Positions 26,530 to 35,334 of a stretch of DNA of 64,000 nucleotides are shown here, piece by piece (positions within the stretch are counted from its first letter, which is position 1; every line of letters starts with the position of its first letter). The stretch comes from G963662985 sp963662985 (GTDB taxonomy: Bacteria > Chloroflexota > Anaerolineae > Anaerolineales > UBA11579), in contig OY760067.1 in NCBI GenBank assembly GCA_963662985.1, positions 1,116,001 to 1,180,000 of the forward strand, written 5' to 3'. Made by a program: the position numbers and the translations under genes. The notes beneath the pieces were generated by a model, which was not told the DNA's origin, made no database searches, and was given only the letters and a program-made list of their open reading frames with translations.

Positions 26530-27804
26530 TTAAATTTCTTCAATCGTCCAATCAAAGCTAGGACGGATCGCCCCACGTCGATTTTCTTTCCATTGTTTTC
26601 CAGCCGTACCAGTCCCATCCACCACAAAAGTCACTAACTGATCTCCTTGGAAGTATCGCTTCACCTTAAACACACTTGCATTCATGCTCAAAGAAAATTG
26701 TCCTTCATTCAATAATTGTGCCGGAATCGTGCAGCGGCTCTTATACTTCCCAGCCTTACGCACTTCATATTCATTGTAAAGATCAACATTATCCGTATCA
26801 AACGAAGTGAAGATCATCTCACCGCGCATATTATACAAATAAATTCCCACGCGCAATCCGCGCACATCTTCCTTCAATTCATATTCCAGCTCAACATAAT
26901 TATCATCCATCGCCATCACTGTGTCCGATACATAACCATCTTTGTTCAACACTTTAATCGACTTCGGTTGGAAGTTATGTTGTCCCAAAGCAAATTCTTT
27001 CTCATCCCAAAAATATTCACCCGATTGAGAAAAACCAGAAGACATATAATAATCAATCGCTTGCGTAGTTTCCGCCCGATATTGCAATGTTCCCTTGTCC
27101 AACACAATCGTCTCATCCGTCAAACGCAAAATCGCCGACATATCATGGCTCACAAACAACACCGTGCGCCCTTCTCCTGCCACATCGCTCATCTTCCCAA
27201 TACACTTACGTTGGAATTCCGCATCGCCCACTGCCAAAACTTCATCCACCACCAAAATCTCGGGCTCCATATGCGCCGACACAGAGAACGCCAAACGCAA
27301 ATACATCCCTGAAGAATAACGCTTCACCGGGGTATCAATATATTTACCAACGCCAGAGAAATCAATAATCTCATCTAACTTACGCGTAATCTCTGTGCGT
27401 TTCATCCCCAAAATCGCCCCGTTCAAATAAATATTCTCACGCCCAGACAATTCCGGATGGAACCCAGTCCCCACCTCAAGCAGAGACCCCACGCGGCCAT
27501 TAATCTTCGCATATCCCGTCGTTGGTTCAGTCACGCGCGAGAGCAATTTCAACAACGTGCTCTTCCCAGCGCCATTGCGTCCAATCACGCCCAGCACTTG
27601 CCCGTGTTTTACATTAAAACTCACACCTTTCAAAGCCCACACTTCTTGTTTGGGTTTCATTGCTTCCCCACGGATTAATCGAGCGGGGAAAGTAACTGCA
27701 TTAATAATTTGATCTTGGAAAGTTTTATACGCCACAACTTCTTCACCGGTATCAATGAAGTATTGTTTGCCTAAATTTTCAACTTGAATTGCATATTCAC
27801 TCAT
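26530..27804 (-). CDS. Polysaccharide ABC exporter ATPase (Wzt type)
   Basis: This 424-residue protein has Walker A GRNGAGKST at about 75-83, signature YSSGMYLRLAF, Walker B ILVVDEVLAVGD and a switch His (FVSHD). After about residue 280 comes a beta-rich extension (DDNYVELEYELKEDVRGLRVGIYL) typical of Wzt C-terminal domains that recognise the end of the exported chain. The start is placed at MSEYAIQVE, after GGGAG; a longer reading frame runs back into the permease gene and encodes non-ABC residues, so it is rejected. Confidence 0.9.
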   Translation of the reverse strand: MSEYAIQVENLGKQYFIDTGEEVVAYKTFQDQIINAVTFPARLIRGEAMKPKQEVWALKGVSFNVKHGQVLGVIGRNGAGKSTLLKLLSRVTEPTTGYAKINGRVGSLLEVGTGFHPELSGRENIYLNGAILGMKRTEITRKLDEIIDFSGVGKYIDTPVKRYSSGMYLRLAFSVSAHMEPEILVVDEVLAVGDAEFQRKCIGKMSDVAGEGRTVLFVSHDMSAILRLTDETIVLDKGTLQYRAETTQAIDYYMSSGFSQSGEYFWDEKEFALGQHNFQPKSIKVLNKDGYVSDTVMAMDDNYVELEYELKEDVRGLRVGIYLYNMRGEMIFTSFDTDNVDLYNEYEVRKAGKYKSRCTIPAQLLNEGQFSLSMNASVFKVKRYFQGDQLVTFVVDGTGTAGKQWKENRRGAIRPSFDWTIEEI

Positions 27805-27815
27805 CACCAAACTCC

Positions 27816-28673
27816 CTAAACCGCATCCGAGAATGTTTTTTCCATGCTGCGGAAATAGAAAATACCCGTCACAAACATTACGATGGCTACACCAATCGAA
27901 AGCCACATCTCATTTCCCAAAACACGTTCCGTACCAAATAAGGCCCAACGGAATCCTTCCACCACCCCCACCATCGGGTTGATTGCAAACACCCATCGCA
28001 TATTTTCAGATAAAGAGCTTAATGGGTAAGCAATTGGAGATAAATACATTAACAACTGAACACCCAAAGGGATGATAAAACGCACATCTCGATAATGCAC
28101 ATTCAATGGAGCCAGCCACAAACCAACTCCCAAAGAAGTAATTATAGACAACAACAAAAACAACGGTAAATACCAAGCATTTGCTGTAGGTGCTGTCTTA
28201 TAAATAATCATCAAAACCACCATAATCACAGAAGACACCACAAAGTCCACCAAACCGCTCAATATAGCAGACAACGGCAAAATCAATCGTGGAAAATAAA
28301 TCTTCGTAATCATATTCCGGTTTGAAACCATAGAGTTCCCTGCATTGGTCAATCCCTTAGAAAAAAGATTCCATCCTAACAACCCTGCATAGGTGAACAA
28401 AGGCCTCGGAATCCCATCCGTAGGTAAACCAGCGATTGTCCCAAAAACAAAGTTAAATACTATCGTTTGAATCAATGGCTGCAAAATCACCCAAGTAGCC
28501 CCTAAAATGGTTTGTGCATAACGTACCTTCACGTCTCGCCAAGTCATAAAATAAATCAATTCGCGAAAGCGCCATAATTCTTTCAAATCAAGAGGCACCC
28601 ACTTCTTAGTTGGGCGAATTAACACAATTTCAGAAGAAGTCTCTTTTACAGGAACCAATTGAGATTCACTCAT
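27816..28673 (-). CDS. Polysaccharide ABC exporter permease (Wzm type)
   Basis: This is a 285-residue ABC-2 family membrane protein with six predicted helices. It has a cytoplasmic N-terminus with PLDLKELWRFRELIYFMTWRDVKVRYAQTILG, the usual Wzm/TagG entry region. It pairs with the ATPase 11 bases downstream. The start codon overlaps the fcl stop (TAATG). Together they would move an undecaprenyl-linked chain across the membrane. Confidence 0.9.
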   Translation of the reverse strand: MSESQLVPVKETSSEIVLIRPTKKWVPLDLKELWRFRELIYFMTWRDVKVRYAQTILGATWVILQPLIQTIVFNFVFGTIAGLPTDGIPRPLFTYAGLLGWNLFSKGLTNAGNSMVSNRNMITKIYFPRLILPLSAILSGLVDFVVSSVIMVVLMIIYKTAPTANAWYLPLFLLLSIITSLGVGLWLAPLNVHYRDVRFIIPLGVQLLMYLSPIAYPLSSLSENMRWVFAINPMVGVVEGFRWALFGTERVLGNEMWLSIGVAIVMFVTGIFYFRSMEKTFSDAV

Positions 28674-29629
28674 TAGTCAATATTCTCCTTGTTTTCCATG
28701 AACCATTCGATTGTTTCTTTCAAACCTTCTTCAAAGTTCATCTTTGCTTCAAAACCAAACAATTCCTTCGCTCGGCTCACGTCCAATGCACGGCGCGGTT
28801 GTCCATTTGGTTTGTCCGCATCCCATTTAATCTCGCCTTGATAATTCGTCAAGCGCGCAATCGTTTCCGCCAAATCTTTAATTGAAATTTCCATTCCAGA
28901 GCCCAAATTCACCGGCAACGGACCATCATAGCCTTCAGCCGCCATGCAAATCCCACGCGCAGCATCATCCACATATAAAAATTCACGTGTTGGGCTTCCG
29001 TCACCCCACAAAGTAGCCACATTGGTGCCATCTTCTTGCGCTTCCACAAACTTGCGAATCAACGCCGGAATCACGTGAGAAGAGCGATGGTCAAAATTGT
29101 CCCCCGGACCATATAAATTCACGGGCAACAAATAAATCGCATTATAGCCATATTGTTGACGATAAGCTTGTGCCTGCACCAACAACATCTTCTTTGCCAA
29201 ACCATAAGGCGCATTCGTTTCTTCCGGGTACCCAATCCAAAGATCATCTTCTTTAAAAGGAATCGGCGTAAACTTAGGATACGCACAAATCGTCCCAATC
29301 GCCACAAACTTCTCCACGCCCTGTTCATAAGCCTCGTGCATCAACGGCACACCCATCATCAAATTCTTATAGAAAAATTCAGCCGGCTTCTCTCGGTTAA
29401 TCCCGATCCCGCCCACTGCAGCAGCCAAATGAATAATCACATCCGGGTCTGCGTCTTTCAACATGCGCTTAATATCTTCCAACTTCGTCAGATCATAATC
29501 CTTAAAAGAAGGCACAAAAATATCTTCTGCCCCTCGTTCACGCAACACACGTTGCACATGTTTTCCCAAAAAACCGTTCCCGCCGGTCACACAAACTTTC
29601 TTGCCTTGCCAAAAAGTATTTTTTTCCAT
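28673..29629 (-). CDS. fcl: GDP-L-fucose synthase
   Basis: This 318-residue epimerase/reductase has VCVTGGNGFLGKHV, AAAVGGIGINREKPAEFFYKNLMMG, GTICAYPKFTPIPFKEDDLW and the catalytic YGLAK. It also has NLYGPGDNFDHRSSHVIPALIRKF, all diagnostic of GDP-fucose synthase (WcaG/Fcl). It turns GDP-4-keto-6-deoxy-mannose, made by the nearby gmd product, into GDP-L-fucose. Confidence 0.92.
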   Translation of the reverse strand: MEKNTFWQGKKVCVTGGNGFLGKHVQRVLRERGAEDIFVPSFKDYDLTKLEDIKRMLKDADPDVIIHLAAAVGGIGINREKPAEFFYKNLMMGVPLMHEAYEQGVEKFVAIGTICAYPKFTPIPFKEDDLWIGYPEETNAPYGLAKKMLLVQAQAYRQQYGYNAIYLLPVNLYGPGDNFDHRSSHVIPALIRKFVEAQEDGTNVATLWGDGSPTREFLYVDDAARGICMAAEGYDGPLPVNLGSGMEISIKDLAETIARLTNYQGEIKWDADKPNGQPRRALDVSRAKELFGFEAKMNFEEGLKETIEWFMENKENID

Positions 29630-29652
29630 TTGTTTATTTCTCCATTTCGCTA

Positions 29653-30660
29653 CTAACGAATAATAAATTGCGCATTTCGAAAACGTGCGTCTTGTGGATT
29701 ATAAAAATAACCCGTCTTCAAAGCCATCAAAACTTCACGCACCCCTTCCTCAACGGAATAGGTTGCTTCAAAATCTAACTCACTCTTAATCTTCTCAAAA
29801 GAAACTGCCAAATCACGCACATCGCCCCCAAAAGAAACGTCCTTATACCGCACATTCGTCTCCGGCAAACGCTTCAAAATCATCTGCACAATATCATCCT
29901 TAGAGAAGTTCCCCTCTTTCGAACCCAAATTATACACCCCATCCTGAATTCGTTTATGTGGCGCTTCCAAACCAGCCACAATCCCCCGCACCACATCAAA
30001 CACATGCACAAAAGAACGACGATACCCGCGTTGATAAATCAACAACTCTCGTCGTGTAAACGCATCCAACACAAACTGATTAATCAACAGATCAAATCGC
30101 ATTCGTGGAGATAATCCAAATAATGTCGCCAATCGAAAAATGATAGGCTTCACATCCACATTTTTCTGATTCAACAAAAATCGTTCTGCTGCAATCTTCG
30201 TCTCCGTAAACAAAGAGTTTGGCGTCAACGCCGTCTCCTCTGTGATCACAGACCCGTCTGGCAACAAAGCATAATTACTATATGAAGAGGGGAAGATAAA
30301 TCGTTTCGCACCCAAAAGCTCCGCCTGCTCAAACACACGTTGCGTTGCTTCCACATTATATTTCCATGCCACCTGTCGACCCACTGCCTGACAAGCCGGA
30401 AAGCCCACAATCCCAGCCAAATGCACCACTGCATCCGGTTCTTTCCAACCCTGATGCACCGCATTCAAAACAGCCTTAGGTTCGCAAACATCCTTTTTCT
30501 CAAAATGAAAATTCTCATGCTGTGCATACGCCAACAGCGCATCTCCCCCAAAAATCATCGTATCCATCGCGCTCACCTGATACCCCAAGCGCAACAGCTC
30601 TCCAACCAACAGAGAACCAATATACCCAGCAGCACCTGTCACCACAACATGCTTACTCAT
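29653..30660 (-). CDS. NAD-dependent epimerase/dehydratase homologue with altered catalytic Tyr
   Basis: This is a 335-residue extended SDR. VVVTGAAGYIGSLLVGELL is the NAD site and HLAGIVGFPAC follows. Where related enzymes have YxxxK, this one reads SLFTETK, with Phe in place of the catalytic Tyr, so it may be inactive, rely on another residue, or do different chemistry. The third Met is chosen as start because AGGAG lies nine bases before it; earlier in-frame codons sit inside the upstream regulator gene. Substrate unknown. Confidence 0.75.
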   Translation of the reverse strand: MSKHVVVTGAAGYIGSLLVGELLRLGYQVSAMDTMIFGGDALLAYAQHENFHFEKKDVCEPKAVLNAVHQGWKEPDAVVHLAGIVGFPACQAVGRQVAWKYNVEATQRVFEQAELLGAKRFIFPSSYSNYALLPDGSVITEETALTPNSLFTETKIAAERFLLNQKNVDVKPIIFRLATLFGLSPRMRFDLLINQFVLDAFTRRELLIYQRGYRRSFVHVFDVVRGIVAGLEAPHKRIQDGVYNLGSKEGNFSKDDIVQMILKRLPETNVRYKDVSFGGDVRDLAVSFEKIKSELDFEATYSVEEGVREVLMALKTGYFYNPQDARFRNAQFIIR

Positions 30661-31153
30661 TTTCATCATCTCCTGTAAAAACAAGATCAACGCTCAGTCC
30701 AGTGGTCTTCAACATTGGCAAAGCAGGGTCATTCCCCACCTCAAAACCTTGCTCCACGCACGTCAAATGGCACACATCCAACATATCCTCGATGTCGCCC
30801 ACAATCCGCACAGCTGAAAAGCCTCTTGCCGAAACTTCCTCCAGCAATTTTATCACCTTAAGCCGCACCCGCCGATAAAGTGCAAAAGATTGTTCCACAT
30901 AGTCCACCGTCAAGCGTGCCCGTAACGCCAGCCCTTCCGCCGTCAATATATACTTCAACTTCTTCCGTTCCGCCCGTGAAACCTTAATATAACCCTTCTG
31001 GATCATTCGCTTAATATGCCAATTCACCGTCCCCACCGCCACGCCCAACTGCTGCGCCAAATTTGCCTGGGTCACGTCCGGGTCTTTATCAATCTCTTCC
31101 AGCAAATGTAATTCTCGTTCCAAATTTACGTCTTGCGATTCAACCATTCTCAA
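30653..31153 (-). CDS. Winged-helix regulator, EPS-associated MarR-like
   Basis: This is a 166-residue protein. Residues 10-80 form a winged helix: LLEEIDKDPDVTQANLAQQL, VAVGTVNWHIKRMIQKGYI, then a wing with RAERKKLKYILT. The pattern resembles the MarR-type regulators found at the head of exopolysaccharide operons. The C-terminal half (FSAVRIVGDIEDMLDVCHLT) looks like a small Rossmann-like domain and may sense a metabolite. It is the first gene after the gmd terminator and overlaps the next gene by eight bases, so it is probably cotranscribed with the cluster. Confidence 0.75.
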   Translation of the reverse strand: MRMVESQDVNLERELHLLEEIDKDPDVTQANLAQQLGVAVGTVNWHIKRMIQKGYIKVSRAERKKLKYILTAEGLALRARLTVDYVEQSFALYRRVRLKVIKLLEEVSARGFSAVRIVGDIEDMLDVCHLTCVEQGFEVGNDPALPMLKTTGLSVDLVFTGDDENE

Positions 31154-31179
31154 CCTTTACCGTTCAATAAAAAAACAAA

Positions 31180-31211
31180 CCAAAGCGACACATCTATCTG
31201 CATCGCTTTGG
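31180..31211 (-). terminator. Intrinsic terminator between gmd and the regulator gene
   Basis: The stem is CCAAAGCGA / TCGCTTTGG, with a 14-base loop, followed on the minus strand by TTTGTTTTTTT. It lies 18 bases after the gmd stop and about 27 bases before the regulator start. No clear promoter is visible between it and the regulator. Confidence 0.85.
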
Positions 31212-31229
31212 CATTTCATCCTCAATTTC

Positions 31230-32195
31230 CTATTTCAAAGCGGAATATTTTTGAAGGTCAGATTCCACCATCATCTCCACCAAACCTTGGAAGCTCACTT
31301 CGCGCTCCCAACCTAGTTCAGTTCGAGCCTTGGTAGGATCAGAAATCAAAAGGTCAACTTCTGCTGGACGATAGAATTTCGGGTCCACCACCACATAATC
31401 TTCATAATTCAAACCCACATAATTAAACGCATGTTCACAGAATTCACGCACAGAATAAGTCTCACCCGTCCCAATCACATAATCATCCGGAGTTTCTTGT
31501 TGCAACATCAACCACATCGCCTTCACATAATCCCCAGCAAAACCCCAGTCACGGCGTGAGTCCAAATTGCCCAATGCCAACTTGTCCAACATTCCCAACT
31601 TAATTTGTGCCACATGGCTTGTGATTTTTCTTGTTACAAATTCCATCCCACGGCGTGGGCTTTCATGATTGAACAAAATCCCTGAACAAGCAAACATATC
31701 AAAAGATTCACGATAATTCACTGTAATCCAATGTCCATAAACCTTTGCACACCCATAAGGGCTGCGTGGCCAAAAGTGAGTTGTTTCCTTTTGAGGAACT
31801 TCTTGCACCTTCCCAAACATCTCAGAAGAAGACGCTTGATAGAACTTAATCTTCGGGTTCACAATACGAATTGCTTCCAACACTCTCGTCACACCCAACC
31901 CAGTGGCTTCACCAGTCAAAATCGGTTGTTGCCAAGAAGTCGGCACATAGCTCATCGCCGCCAAGTTATAAACTTCATCCGGTTCAAATCGTCTCAAAAC
32001 ATCGATCAAAGAAGAGAGATCATGCAAGTCACCTTGCACCACTTCCATTTTGTCCAACAAATGCTCAATGCGTTCAAAATTCACTGTGCTTGCACGGCGC
32101 ACCATCCCCACAACCTTATATCCTTTGCTTAACAAAAGTTCAGCTAAATAAGAGCCATCTTGCCCCGTGATACCTGTGATTAATGCAGTTGTCAT
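31230..32195 (-). CDS. gmd: GDP-mannose 4,6-dehydratase
   Basis: This 321-residue enzyme has ALITGITGQDGSYLAELLL at the N-terminus, then LAAMSYVPTSW, YQASSSEMFGKVQE, SPYGCAKVYGHW and NHESPRRGMEFVTRKI, which are unmistakable Gmd signatures. It converts GDP-mannose to GDP-4-keto-6-deoxy-mannose for Fcl. It has its own promoter and ribosome site (AAGGAG, eight bases from ATG) and its own terminator, so it is set apart from the rest of the cluster. Confidence 0.95.
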   Translation of the reverse strand: MTTALITGITGQDGSYLAELLLSKGYKVVGMVRRASTVNFERIEHLLDKMEVVQGDLHDLSSLIDVLRRFEPDEVYNLAAMSYVPTSWQQPILTGEATGLGVTRVLEAIRIVNPKIKFYQASSSEMFGKVQEVPQKETTHFWPRSPYGCAKVYGHWITVNYRESFDMFACSGILFNHESPRRGMEFVTRKITSHVAQIKLGMLDKLALGNLDSRRDWGFAGDYVKAMWLMLQQETPDDYVIGTGETYSVREFCEHAFNYVGLNYEDYVVVDPKFYRPAEVDLLISDPTKARTELGWEREVSFQGLVEMMVESDLQKYSALK

Positions 32196-32496
32196 TAGTT
32201 AATCTCCTTAAAATGAATAGAAATTCGTTATTTTTTCTATAATTCAGTAATTGAATTATAAACCTTCCCCAAATCAGAAACAAGCTTAAACATGAATCTC
32301 ACCTTAGAGTGGAGCCAAAATGGATAGTTTCTGACAGTTTTTACCGTTGATTTTCCATTTTCCCAGTTTGATTGCGGCTTTTTTTTGTTAACAAAGACTT
32401 GTATAATAAATCAAAGTCAAAGAATTACCCATCTTCATTTTTTATCCTAGCCATTATCATTAAATTGATCCAAAAGTTTCACAGGAGGAATTCAAC
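32196..32496. other. Divergent intergenic region, gmd / HEAT lipoprotein
   Basis: This AT-rich stretch of about 300 bases holds the gmd promoter and operator at its left. At the right is a plus-strand TATAAT (32402-32407) lying 89 bases before the lipoprotein start codon, with no good -35 box. I see no reading frame of note in it. An AGGAGG ribosome site precedes the plus-strand gene. Confidence 0.6.
32238..32283 (-). promoter_or_regulatory. gmd promoter with overlapping perfect palindrome
   Basis: On the minus strand TTGTTT (32283-32278) is followed after exactly 17 bases by TATAAT (32260-32255). The -10 box is part of a perfect inverted repeat with arms TATAATTCA and TGAATTATA around a 5-base spacer (32238-32260). 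A protein bound there would cover the -10 box and start site, so repression is the likely mode. The regulator is unknown; the winged-helix gene downstream of gmd is a candidate. Confidence 0.7.
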
Positions 32497-34659
32497 ATGA
32501 AAAATAAAGTTTCAAACAAAAGTCTTATTGCAATCACCATTATTATTTTATTCCTAGCCATCTTAGTCACCAGTTGTGGCCCCAGCAAAGAAGAAATTTC
32601 CGCCCTAGCAACCATCAACTACAACTCCACCCAATCCGCCCATGCCCAAGCTACTCTAGATTCAGTCAATGCCATGCTCCAACAAACCCAAGCCGTTTAC
32701 GATGCAATGGTCAACAATCTATATGCAGTGGAAAAAACAGATCGCACCAAAGCCATTAATGAGATTCTCAAATATAGTAATGAATTGTTAGCCAATTACG
32801 GTTTTGCAAAACAACCTTTGATGGATGTCATGCAAAACGATTCCGAACAAGACCTCCGAGGATACGCAGCTTATGCACTCGGATATCTTTTCCCACAAGA
32901 CGAAGAGGTCTTCCAAGCTATCCTCACCGCTTACGACAATGAACCCGCTGAAACCAGCCAAGCCAGAATGGTCAGAGGGTTAACCTTTTTCGCCGATTCA
33001 AAACATGCAGCCCAATTAAAAGAGAAATTTCTTCCTCTAGCCACCGACACTCATTCCGATGACTATCTAAAAAACATCATTCAATTACTAGTCGTCATTG
33101 GCATCTCCAACAATGACATTGCAAAAGATCAAGATTCCAATCAATTATTCATCCAAATAACCCAAAATGAATATTCAGATACAGTCAAAGAAAAAGCCAT
33201 TTGGGCCCTCGGTGCAATGAACTTTGGGTATATCTTAGAAGAACAAATCGAAGATCAACGCGAAATTGTCATTCAAGATCCACAACCATACACTCAAATT
33301 ATCAACACCCTTATAGAGCAAGTAACCTCCAACCCAGATCCATACATGCAAGAACAATCGCTCTATTTACTCGGATTTATAGGCAACAAATACCCCGCAT
33401 TCCAAACTATTTTGCTCGATCAAATGATAGCTCTTCTTCAAGACGAAACTAGCATTGAAATTCAAGGCGAAGTAGCCTCCGTAATTGAACAAACAACCAA
33501 CGAAGACGTTCAAAATAGCGACCAACTTGTCGATCAACTCATTCCCTTCCTTTCTTATAAAGACAAAAAGGTCCGATACAACATCGCAGAAGCATTAGGA
33601 AATTTAGGCAACCTAAAATCAGAAGAGGCATTAGTCGATCTTGCGCAAAATGATTCAGACGATTTTGTCAGAAAAACCGCCCTCCAAGCCTTAGAAAAAC
33701 TAGGCGGAACCTATGTAATTCAAACCTATATCGATAGTCTCCAAACTGAATCAAATGAAAACACCCGAATCTCAACCCTCAAAACCTTAGCAACGTACGC
33801 CAAGCCCGGCAACATCCAATTGCTTATCGCAACCTTTTCAGATTCATTGCAAAATGACAACAACATCTACGTAAGAGGGGCAGCCGCTGAATCACTCGGA
33901 AACCTAAACGATCCCCAAGCCATTGAACCCTTGGTCGTAGGATTATCCGACAATGATGGATACGTTCATGAAAAAACCCTCAAAGCATTAGAAACCCTTT
34001 CCACCAGCCTCGCCCAACCCTACAATTTCGCCATCGCCTTACCGCAAATGGAAATCATTTTGCTCTACGATCAAGATGATTTTACCCGTGCAGATGTCAT
34101 CCGCACTCTTGTTGCCTTTGGTCTCGCAGGCGTGGAAGGCGTTGAAGAGCTGTTGATCACTTCCATGCAAACCAATCAATATGACTGGATTCGCGCAAAT
34201 TCACTTGAAGCATTAATGACTTCCAACACCCTGTCTTCTTTAGATGTAATCACAGACGCTCTGTTCAATGACCCTGCTTATGAAGTCAAAAACACAGCTG
34301 CTGACGTGATTTTTGCCACTTTAGGAGAAGACGCCGTTTCCATTTTTAGTGAAGCCTTGCAACAATCCACAGATGATTCTGCCGGATTAACCTTAGCAGG
34401 GTATATATCCAATATTGGAGAAAACTCAACCAACCCAGAAAAAGTCACCCTCGCAGTTAACGCCTTGCTCGAAGCCCTGAAAAACAATCCAGATGATGGA
34501 GTCAGAAGAAATTCAGCCCTATCTTTAGGAAGAATAGGGCAAAATCTAGAAGATCAAGCAGTAGTCGATAAGATTATCGCAGGCCTTAACGCTGCCAAAA
34601 ACGACGAAAGTCAATTTGTCACAGAAATAATAGACAAAGCTTTAAGTATGGTGCAATAA
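32497..34659 (+). CDS. HEAT-repeat lipoprotein
   Basis: This 720-residue protein has a lipoprotein signal ending LVTSC with Cys27. The rest is made of about fifteen helical repeats of the HEAT/PBS-lyase type, for example VRYNIAEALGNLGNLKSEEAL, VRGAAAESLGNLNDPQAIEPL and VRRNSALSLGRIG. These form a superhelical protein-binding scaffold on the outer face of the membrane. AGGAGG precedes the start. It stands alone, with terminator hairpins downstream. Partner unknown. Confidence 0.85.
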   Translation: MKNKVSNKSLIAITIIILFLAILVTSCGPSKEEISALATINYNSTQSAHAQATLDSVNAMLQQTQAVYDAMVNNLYAVEKTDRTKAINEILKYSNELLANYGFAKQPLMDVMQNDSEQDLRGYAAYALGYLFPQDEEVFQAILTAYDNEPAETSQARMVRGLTFFADSKHAAQLKEKFLPLATDTHSDDYLKNIIQLLVVIGISNNDIAKDQDSNQLFIQITQNEYSDTVKEKAIWALGAMNFGYILEEQIEDQREIVIQDPQPYTQIINTLIEQVTSNPDPYMQEQSLYLLGFIGNKYPAFQTILLDQMIALLQDETSIEIQGEVASVIEQTTNEDVQNSDQLVDQLIPFLSYKDKKVRYNIAEALGNLGNLKSEEALVDLAQNDSDDFVRKTALQALEKLGGTYVIQTYIDSLQTESNENTRISTLKTLATYAKPGNIQLLIATFSDSLQNDNNIYVRGAAAESLGNLNDPQAIEPLVVGLSDNDGYVHEKTLKALETLSTSLAQPYNFAIALPQMEIILLYDQDDFTRADVIRTLVAFGLAGVEGVEELLITSMQTNQYDWIRANSLEALMTSNTLSSLDVITDALFNDPAYEVKNTAADVIFATLGEDAVSIFSEALQQSTDDSAGLTLAGYISNIGENSTNPEKVTLAVNALLEALKNNPDDGVRRNSALSLGRIGQNLEDQAVVDKIIAGLNAAKNDESQFVTEIIDKALSMVQ

Positions 34660-34683
34660 ACCAACTAAAACATTTTTACAAAA

Positions 34684-34714
34684 AAAGAACTTGAGCATTT
34701 CAAGTTCTTTTTTT
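34684..34714. terminator. Bidirectional terminator between convergent genes
   Basis: AAAGAACTTGA / TCAAGTTCTTT with a 5-base loop, T run on the plus side and A run before it, so it can serve the lipoprotein gene on the plus strand and the TmrB-like gene on the minus strand. Confidence 0.85.
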
Positions 34715-34730
34715 AATTCAACCAATTCCA

Positions 34731-35324
34731 TCATCGAATATGCCGCACCAACATCATCATCCGATCATATTTTTTCCGTAGCCAGCTCCGTTCATCCTTT
34801 TCAAGTGCCAAACCAGCCCGTTCCGCAATCATCGCCACCACATCATCCACATCCATCTCATCTGTAAAAATCTTCTCTTCACAGATCTCATTCTCAAACG
34901 CATCCAAACACACATCTATTCTGTCTATAGCCCATCCAGACCCAAACTCAAACCGTCGCTGCAGCCGCTTAATCAAAGTCGCTTTCTCCGCCCACAAAAT
35001 AAAATGTTGAATCAAAATCCCCTCATTCTCTAAACGTGTCACAATTTCATCATAATAAGCCCGCTTCACCAGTGTCATCGGCACAATCACTGTCCCCGCA
35101 TATTCACCCGCCAAATAACGTAACATTTCATAATTAAACGACCGCCACGCAGCATGATCTTGAAAATCATTCTTCTGAAGAGCTTCTGGCAAATTATCCC
35201 GCAAAAAATAGCCAATATTCTCAGGGTCATACACAAAAGAATCTGGCAGTCTTCGTTGCAATTCAAACGCACACGTCGTTTTTCCTGCCCCAAAAGCACC
35301 ATTAATCCAAATAATCATCGCCAC
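34731..35324 (-). CDS. TmrB-like P-loop protein (tunicamycin-resistance family)
   Basis: This 197-residue protein has MIIWINGAFGAGKTTCAFEL, VYDPENIGYFLRD, WRSFNYEML and VIVPMTLV, closely following the pattern of TmrB of Bacillus, a membrane-associated ATP-binding protein linked with tunicamycin resistance. The P-loop is GAFGAGKT. The start is taken as GTG, seven bases after AAGGA; an ATG two codons later is possible. It forms a pair with the methyltransferase upstream. Its role here is not known; a nucleoside-like antibiotic or sugar-nucleotide analogue target is inference. Confidence 0.8.
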   Translation of the reverse strand: MAMIIWINGAFGAGKTTCAFELQRRLPDSFVYDPENIGYFLRDNLPEALQKNDFQDHAAWRSFNYEMLRYLAGEYAGTVIVPMTLVKRAYYDEIVTRLENEGILIQHFILWAEKATLIKRLQRRFEFGSGWAIDRIDVCLDAFENEICEEKIFTDEMDVDDVVAMIAERAGLALEKDERSWLRKKYDRMMMLVRHIR

Positions 35325-35334
35325 TTTCTAATCC

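Noticed and set aside
27805..27906. Longer start for the Wzt-type ATPase
   Set aside because: The added 34 residues overlap the permease gene and do not look like ABC protein; MSEYAIQVE has a ribosome site.
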